29,417 nucleotides of DNA from Bacteroidaceae bacterium (GTDB lineage: Bacteria; Bacteroidota; Bacteroidia; Bacteroidales; Bacteroidaceae), in the NCBI GenBank assembly GCA_016292545.1, contig JAEDIG010000013.1, positions 1 to 29,417 of the forward strand. Direction: 5' to 3'. Shown here piece after piece: positions 24,502-29,417 of this stretch (positions within the stretch are counted from its first letter, which is position 1; each line of letters opens with the position of its first letter). The notes below the pieces were generated by a model, which had not been told where the DNA came from, did not search any database, and saw nothing but the letters and a program-made list of their open reading frames with translations. Made by a program: the position numbers and the translations under genes.

Positions 24502-25554
24502 ATGACACAAGATGTGGTTATCAGCACGCAGATAGCGCAAAGCCTTTCGCAGGCCGTATCCCAGTGTGGACACGACCGCCTGTTTGTTCTCACCGACACT
24601 GTCACACTCCGTGAATGCTGGCCTCTGGTGGCCGGCCTGCCTTGTATGCAGGGGGCGCAGATGATTACCATCGGCGCCACCGACGAGCACAAGACCATAG
24701 AGTCGCTGATGCAGGTGTGGACGGCCTTGCAGCAGCAGGGGGCCACGCGCCACAGCCTGATGGTGAATCTGGGCGGAGGCATGGTCACCGACCTGGGCGG
24801 ATTTGCTGCAAGCACTTTCAAACGGGGCATCAGCTACATCAACATCCCCACCACACTGCTGAGCATGGTGGATGCCAGCGTGGGCGGCAAGACGGGCATC
24901 AACTACGGGGGGCTCAAGAACGAGATTGGTGTGTTCAACTGTGCGTCCACGGTCATCCTGGACATGGCCTTTCTGCGCACCCTCGACCAGGAGAACATCT
25001 GCTCCGGCTATGCGGAGATGCTCAAGCACAGCCTGCTTTGCGGCACCGACGAATGGAGCCGCCACATCAATTTCGACCTCATGCGGCCAGACTATCCCCT
25101 GCTGGGCCGGATGGTGGCGCAGAGCGTGGCCATCAAGCAGCGCATCGTGGAGGAGGACCCCACCGAGAAGGGCATTCGCAAGGCCCTCAATCTGGGCCAC
25201 ACCGTGGGTCATGCCTTCGAAAGCCTGGCACTGGCCGAGAACCGCACCGTGCTCCATGGCTATGCCGTGGCCTGGGGGCTGGTGTGTGAACTGTATCTGA
25301 GCGCATGCAAGCTGGGATTCCCCACGTCCGTGCTGCAGCAGACGCTCCATTTCGTGCGCGACAACTATGGATGGTTCTCCATCGAGTGCAAGGAATACGA
25401 CCGCCTGTATGCCTATATGGCGCACGACAAGAAGAACGAGGCGGGCATCATCAACTTCACATTGCTGGCCGCTCCCGGCGACATCCGCATCAACCAGCAG
25501 GCTACCAAGGAAGAAATTCTGGAAATGCTGGACTTCTTCCGCGAGAACGGCTGA
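24502..25554 (+). CDS. aroB: 3-dehydroquinate synthase
   Basis: A 350-residue enzyme that converts DAHP to 3-dehydroquinate, the second step of the shikimate pathway. The NAD-binding GGGMVTDLGGF (91-101) and the conserved PTTLLSMVDASVGGKTGIN (116-134) are present. Zinc ligands are Glu172 (SGYAEMLKH), His233 (LGHTVGHAFE) and His252 (LHGYAV). The length is normal and the ATG begins a family-like N-terminus. No other aro genes are adjacent. It is monocistronic or followed only by the acyltransferase remnant. Confidence 0.96.
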   Translation: MTQDVVISTQIAQSLSQAVSQCGHDRLFVLTDTVTLRECWPLVAGLPCMQGAQMITIGATDEHKTIESLMQVWTALQQQGATRHSLMVNLGGGMVTDLGGFAASTFKRGISYINIPTTLLSMVDASVGGKTGINYGGLKNEIGVFNCASTVILDMAFLRTLDQENICSGYAEMLKHSLLCGTDEWSRHINFDLMRPDYPLLGRMVAQSVAIKQRIVEEDPTEKGIRKALNLGHTVGHAFESLALAENRTVLHGYAVAWGLVCELYLSACKLGFPTSVLQQTLHFVRDNYGWFSIECKEYDRLYAYMAHDKKNEAGIINFTLLAAPGDIRINQQATKEEILEMLDFFRENG

Positions 25555-25594
25555 GGACGAAACGCTACACTTTAAGCATACATAAAAAATATTT

Positions 25595-25981
25595 ATGAAG
25601 AAAAAAAGGGACCTGTCGTTAGACATAGCCAAAGGAATTTGTATCATATTGATGGTATTGGGGCATTCGGGATGCCCAGAATGGTTGAACCGTTTTTTTT
25701 CTATGTTCCGTATGCCATGCTTTTTCTTTATAAGTGGCATACTACTGAGCGAAAGGTATTTGGCAGATGTCCGGGGAGGAATCCTTAAGAAATTGAAGGG
25801 GTACTACCGTCCGTTTGTTAAATGGACACTTATATTCCTGTTCCTTCACAACGGTTTTGCCGCATTCCGTGGAAGACCGTATGGCCTTAGCACATGGATA
25901 GGACACGGTAATTACGGCATTCTCCCCGCTGTCCTCGTCAAAATGGACAGCGGGGAGAATGCTATATGTGATGTAATGTGA
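25595..25981 (+). pseudogene. Truncated acyltransferase-3 (OafA-like) gene
   Basis: A 128-residue reading frame that begins like membrane acyltransferase family 3: RDLSLDIAKGICIILMVLGHSG, then FRMPCFFFISGILL and KWTLIFLFLHN. Full-length members have about 330-370 residues and ten or so helices; here only the first part is left. After about residue 107 the frame enters a perfect hairpin and stops. The missing two thirds are not found in any frame before cdsA. The fragment is visibly AT-richer than its neighbours, suggesting transfer followed by decay. Members modify sugars or lipids of the cell envelope; this remnant is unlikely to be active. Confidence 0.75.
25917..25962. terminator. Perfect 18-bp hairpin at the 3' end of cdsA and the acyltransferase remnant
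   Basis: GCATTCTCCCCGCTGTCC (25917-25934) is followed after a 10-base loop by its exact reverse complement (25945-25962). It sits 30 bases past the cdsA stop and inside the end of the acyltransferase frame. Neither side has a clear T-run, so a bidirectional terminator or mRNA 3' end is likely but unproven. Confidence 0.6.
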
Positions 25982-25992
25982 TGGCGCAGGTG

Positions 25993-26850
25993 TCAGCCCA
26001 CCATGAGCAGATAGGTCACTGTGGCGGGGATGGAGAGCAGGGCACTGTCCAGACGGTCGAGCATACCGCCGTGGCCGGGCAGGATGGTGCCGCTGTCCTT
26101 CACACCGATGTGGCGCTTGATGAGGCTTTCCACCAGATCGCCCCATGTGCCAAAGACCACCACCACCAGGGCAAAGCCCAGCCACTGGGGCAGGGTGAAC
26201 GAAGGCTGGCTGAAATACCATACGGCCACGGATGCGGCCAGTGTGAGCAGGCCGCCTCCGATGCTGCCCACCCACGATTTGCCCGGCGATATGCGGGGAA
26301 ACAGGCGGGTGGGGAAGTAGCGGCTCAGTGTGGTGCCGCACAGGTAGGCACCCGTGTCGTTCACCCAAAGGAAGATGAACAGTGCCAGCGGATATACGGC
26401 TACATAGAGGGGACGGCCGGCGGCCTCATCGAAGAAGATGCAGAGCATGGGCATGAGGGCAAACGGCAGGGCTACATACAGCTGTGCCATTGCGGCCAGC
26501 GCCCAGTTGCGGATGGGGTCGGCAGCCCGTCGGTAGAGCTCGCTCACGAATACGTAGAGCATCAGCAGGGCATACAGGGCAAACATCGCTGTGCTGTTTT
26601 TTCCGCCCACCAGCTGAAGCCATATTCCTCCGCCCAGCACCAGCCCTGCCAGGGCTTGGATATGGGGCACCAGCGAAGCGCCGTAGTGCCTGTTCATGAG
26701 GGAGCAGAACTCCCACACGGTGGCGGCTCCAAGTGCGGAAAAGAAGAAAAAGGCCCACAGGGGACCACCCAGGATGGAGCCCACCAATAGGGCCACATAC
26801 ACCAGACCCGTAAGGGTCCTGGTGATGAAATTGCTGGCTTTGGAATTCAT
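25993..26850 (-). CDS. cdsA: Phosphatidate cytidylyltransferase
   Basis: A 285-residue inner-membrane enzyme that makes CDP-diacylglycerol from phosphatidate and CTP. The family signature is intact at residues 242-268: SLIKRHIGVKDSG followed by LPGHGGMLDRLD. About seven to eight hydrophobic helices precede it. The ATG overlaps the ftsH stop by four bases (ATGA), implying coupled translation in the rsfS-ftsH-cdsA operon, an order common in Bacteroidales. Confidence 0.96.
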   Translation of the reverse strand: MNSKASNFITRTLTGLVYVALLVGSILGGPLWAFFFFSALGAATVWEFCSLMNRHYGASLVPHIQALAGLVLGGGIWLQLVGGKNSTAMFALYALLMLYVFVSELYRRAADPIRNWALAAMAQLYVALPFALMPMLCIFFDEAAGRPLYVAVYPLALFIFLWVNDTGAYLCGTTLSRYFPTRLFPRISPGKSWVGSIGGGLLTLAASVAVWYFSQPSFTLPQWLGFALVVVVFGTWGDLVESLIKRHIGVKDSGTILPGHGGMLDRLDSALLSIPATVTYLLMVG

Positions 26851-28802
26851 GGTTCAGGATTGGATTGAGGGGATGTTGGTTGCGGGTTGGCTTTGAGGAT
26901 TTCCTCAGTGCGGCTGGCCCATGGGCGCGGGCCGAAGATCTTTTCTACGTCCTCGGCAAAGATTACCTCGCGGTCGAACAGCAGGTCGGCCAGGCGGGCA
27001 TGTCCTTCGCTGTGGGTTGTGAGCAGCTGCTTGGCGCGCTCGTATTGCTGGGCAATCATCTGCTTCACGTCTTGGTCGATGAGCTGTGCCGTGGCTTCGG
27101 AGTAGGGACGTTGGAAGGAATATTCCTCGTTGTTGTAGTAGCACAGGTTCTGCAGGTTGTCGCCCATGCCCATATAGGCAATCATGCCGTAGGCCTGCTT
27201 GGTTACGCGCTCCAGGTCGTTCATGGCTCCGCTGCTGATGTGCCCTGTGAAGAGTTCCTCTGCAGCGCGTCCGCCCAGGGTGGCACACATCTCGTCGAGC
27301 ATCTGTTCGCGCGTGGTTATCTGGCGCTCTTCGGGCAGATACCATGCTGCACCCAGTGCACGTCCGCGGGGCACGATGGTCACCTTCACGAGCGGATTGG
27401 CATATTGCAGGAACCAGCTGATGGTGGCGTGGCCGGCCTCGTGGAGGGCGATGGTGCGCTTTTCGTCGGCAGTCATCACCTTGGTCTTCTTTTCCAGTCC
27501 TCCGATGATGCGGTCCACGGCCGACAGGAAGTCTTCCTTGCCCACGGCCGGTTTGTTGCCGCGCGCGGCTATCAGGGCGGCCTCGTTGCACACGTTGGCA
27601 ATGTCGGCTCCGCTGAATCCCGGCGTCTGGCGGGCCAGGAAGTCAATGTCGAGCGTGTTGTCAATCTTCAGCGGGCGCAGATGCACCTGGAAGATTTCCT
27701 TGCGTTCGTTCAGGTCGGGCAGGTCCACATGGATCTGCCTGTCGAAGCGTCCGGCACGCAGCAACGCCTTGTCGAGCACGTCGGCTCTGTTGGTGGCTGC
27801 CAGAATGATGACACCGCTGTTGGTGCCAAAGCCGTCCATCTCGGTGAGCAGCTGGTTGAGGGTGCTCTCGCGCTCGTCGTTGCCACCCATGGCGGCACCG
27901 CGCGAACGGGCACGCCCCACGGCGTCAATCTCGTCGATGAAGATGATGCAGGGGCTTTTCTCCTTGGCCTGACGGAAAAGGTCACGCACACGGCTGGCAC
28001 CCACACCCACGAACATCTCCACGAAATCGGAGCCCGACATGGAGAAGAATGGCACATCGGCCTCTCCGGCCACAGCCTTGGCCAGCAGTGTCTTGCCTGT
28101 GCCCGGAGGTCCCACCAGCAGTGCGCCCTTGGGAATCTTTCCGCCCAGTTCGGTATATTTCTTGGGGTTCTTGAGGAACTCCACGATTTCCTGCACCTCC
28201 TGCTTGGCTCCTGCCTGTCCGGCCACATCGGCAAAGGTGACCTTGCCCGCATGGTCCTTTTCCACCAGCTGCGCACGGCTCTTGCCCACGTTGAAGATGC
28301 CCATGGGGCCGCCTCCTCCCGTGCCTCCGCTCATGCGGCGCATGATGAAGAACCAGATGGCCACCAGAAAGATGAGGGGGCCAAAGCTCCACAGGAAATT
28401 GCCCACGAGGCTGCTTTCCTTGCGGTAGGTGATTTCTCCGTTGAAATTGCCTGCCGTGCGTTGCTCGTCGAGGAAGGCGTCGAGCCGGTCATCGGAGGGG
28501 TATTGTGTTTCCACAAAGGGCACTTTGCCCTTTTCCACGGTCGTTTGGTTGAATACGTCCCTGATGTGTTCGGCCTCCACAAACATCTGCAGGCTTCCCT
28601 TGTCCTTGCTGGCCACTATGTTGCGTGCATATCCTTTTTCCACATAGGTCTTGAACTCGCCGTAGGTGACCGTACGGCTGGTGCCTCCGAGCAGTGTGTC
28701 TCCGCCCTCGCTGTTTATCATCAGGTAGCCCAGCACCACGGCGATAATCATATACACCCAGGTGAGGCTGAATTTTGGTCCTTTCTTCTTGTCGTTGTCC
28801 AT
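26847..28802 (-). CDS. ftsH: ATP-dependent zinc metalloprotease FtsH
   Basis: A 651-residue membrane AAA+ protease for misfolded membrane and short-lived regulatory proteins. Two membrane helices (about 12-30 and 137-155) flank a periplasmic domain. The AAA module has Walker A GPPGTGKT (231-238), Walker B IIFIDEID (286-293) and the second-region-of-homology arginines in LLRAGRFDR. The zinc site is HEAGH (454-458), with the third ligand in the later LDEMCATLGGRAAEE segment. The C-terminus is Pro/Ser/Gln-rich. It starts 37 bases after the rsfS stop. Confidence 0.97.
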   Translation of the reverse strand: MDNDKKKGPKFSLTWVYMIIAVVLGYLMINSEGGDTLLGGTSRTVTYGEFKTYVEKGYARNIVASKDKGSLQMFVEAEHIRDVFNQTTVEKGKVPFVETQYPSDDRLDAFLDEQRTAGNFNGEITYRKESSLVGNFLWSFGPLIFLVAIWFFIMRRMSGGTGGGGPMGIFNVGKSRAQLVEKDHAGKVTFADVAGQAGAKQEVQEIVEFLKNPKKYTELGGKIPKGALLVGPPGTGKTLLAKAVAGEADVPFFSMSGSDFVEMFVGVGASRVRDLFRQAKEKSPCIIFIDEIDAVGRARSRGAAMGGNDERESTLNQLLTEMDGFGTNSGVIILAATNRADVLDKALLRAGRFDRQIHVDLPDLNERKEIFQVHLRPLKIDNTLDIDFLARQTPGFSGADIANVCNEAALIAARGNKPAVGKEDFLSAVDRIIGGLEKKTKVMTADEKRTIALHEAGHATISWFLQYANPLVKVTIVPRGRALGAAWYLPEERQITTREQMLDEMCATLGGRAAEELFTGHISSGAMNDLERVTKQAYGMIAYMGMGDNLQNLCYYNNEEYSFQRPYSEATAQLIDQDVKQMIAQQYERAKQLLTTHSEGHARLADLLFDREVIFAEDVEKIFGPRPWASRTEEILKANPQPTSPQSNPEP

Positions 28803-28839
28803 ATATAGATAGGTGGTAAGTCAAAAAAAACACGCGCTT

Positions 28840-29202
28840 TCAGTCGTCCAGATTCGGTATGCGGGTGATTTCCGCATCGGCCCAGAGGTGCTCCAGGTCA
28901 TAGAATTCTCTTTCATCGGGCAGGAAGATGTGGACCATCACCTCTCCGTAGTCCAGGGCAATCCAGTGTGCATAGTGCATGCCGTGTGCGGCCACAGGCT
29001 TGATGCCGTTTTTCTCGATGGTGGCTTCGCCCACTTCCTGTGCCAGCGCATTCATCTGGGCTGGCGAACCTGCCGAACATATCACCATGGCTCCGCAGAC
29101 TGCCGTTTCTATCTGGCTAATGTCTGCAACCAGGATGTCTTTTCCCTTTTTCTCTTGTAGTGCTTCTACGATTGTATCTACCAAATGTGGTGCTTCTTTC
29201 AT
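28840..29202 (-). CDS. rsfS: Ribosomal silencing factor RsfS
   Basis: A 120-residue protein of the RsfS/Iojap family, which binds ribosomal protein uL14 and blocks subunit joining when nutrients are low. The conserved C-terminal stretch WIALDYGEVMVHIFLPDERE followed by FYDLEHLWADA is present. The length and start are normal. It is the first gene of the leftward rsfS-ftsH-cdsA operon, and a well-formed Bacteroidetes promoter lies just upstream. Confidence 0.95.
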   Translation of the reverse strand: MKEAPHLVDTIVEALQEKKGKDILVADISQIETAVCGAMVICSAGSPAQMNALAQEVGEATIEKNGIKPVAAHGMHYAHWIALDYGEVMVHIFLPDEREFYDLEHLWADAEITRIPNLDD

Positions 29203-29224
29203 ATAAATATTGTAAAATGTGCCG

Positions 29225-29256
29225 CAAAGGTAGTCATTGTTGGGCTAAAAAACAAA
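29225..29256 (-). promoter_or_regulatory. Promoter of rsfS-ftsH-cdsA
   Basis: On the minus strand TACCTTTG (29232-29225) is an exact TAnnTTTG match, and TTTG (29256-29253) lies 20 bases upstream, the expected -33 spacing. The -7 element is 22 bases from the rsfS ATG. This is the best-formed promoter in the window. Confidence 0.7.
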
Positions 29257-29283
29257 TTATTTATATTTTTTTGTCCGAAAGAT

Positions 29284-29313
29284 TGGTCAGTTCAAAAAAA
29301 GTGTGTAATTTTG
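29284..29313 (+). promoter_or_regulatory. Promoter of the tRNA-Gln gene
   Basis: TAATTTTG (29306-29313) matches TAnnTTTG exactly. TTGG at 29284-29287, 18 bases upstream, may be the -33 element. The tRNA begins about 53 bases further on. Confidence 0.6.
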
Positions 29314-29366
29314 CAGCGCGAAAAGCAAGAAAATGCCTTGAGGCTGTAGTTTGCTCGCAATCTTAT

Positions 29367-29417
29367 TGGGCTATGGTGTAATGGTAACACTGCAGATTCT
29401 GGTCCTGCCTTTCCTGG
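29367..29417 (+). tRNA. tRNA-Gln (anticodon CTG), cut by the window edge
   Basis: Acceptor 5' strand TGGGCTA (29367-29373), D arm GTGT-loop-ACAC (29376-29390) with AATGGTA loop, anticodon stem-loop 29392-29408 with loop TTCTGGT and anticodon CTG at 29399-29401, then the variable loop and the start of the T stem (CTGG). The U at position 1 is typical of bacterial tRNA-Gln. The last pair of the anticodon stem next to the loop is A-C rather than Watson-Crick. The 3' part lies outside the window. Confidence 0.88.

Overview
The window looks like a chromosomal segment of a Bacteroidales bacterium, most likely a high-GC Prevotellaceae member. The evidence is the F1Fo ATP synthase order (atpD-C-B-E-F-H-A-G), the yceD-rpmF-fabH-era-der and rsfS-ftsH-cdsA blocks, a FeoA-FeoB fusion, a large outer-membrane beta-barrel protein with a carboxypeptidase-regulatory-like N-terminus, a GH10-GH43 xylan-degrading enzyme, and several close matches to the Bacteroidetes -7 promoter element TAnnTTTG. 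The taxon is an inference; no rRNA is present.

Layout. Positions 1-253 are intergenic: phased TTTTCCC motifs, one DnaA-box match and a terminator. From 254 to 7702 a leftward housekeeping block reads, in transcription order, yceD, rpmF, fabH, era, der, a small lipoprotein and an M16 metalloprotease. fabH carries an in-frame TAG between its catalytic His and Asn. From 7766 to 15538 a second leftward block holds the whole ATP synthase (atpD to atpG) followed by an orphan sensor histidine kinase. From 15783 rightward lies a secreted GH10-GH43 xylanase/arabinofuranosidase-type protein, whose 3' end overlaps the convergent FeoB-associated Cys-rich peptide by six bases. feoAB (18592-20934) and a large outer-membrane barrel protein (21256-24276) follow, both leftward, separated by about 320 bases that contain a 23-bp imperfect inverted repeat. 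aroB (24502-25554) runs rightward, then a truncated acyltransferase-3 gene and a perfect 18-bp hairpin. The leftward operon rsfS-ftsH-cdsA fills 25993-29202, and a tRNA-Gln(CTG) is cut by the right edge.

How it works together. Most genes are core functions: ribosome assembly and silencing (era, der, rpmF, rsfS), lipid synthesis (fabH, cdsA), membrane protein quality control (ftsH), energy (atp) and aromatic biosynthesis (aroB). The accessory part, about 15.7-26 kb, adds xylan breakdown, ferrous iron uptake, an outer-membrane protein and a decayed surface-modification gene.

I found no convincing new multi-gene system. The observations most worth checking are the nonsense codon in fabH, the inverted repeat at 21124-21181, the acyltransferase remnant ending in an 18-bp hairpin at 25917-25962, and a near-leaderless promoter arrangement for yceD.
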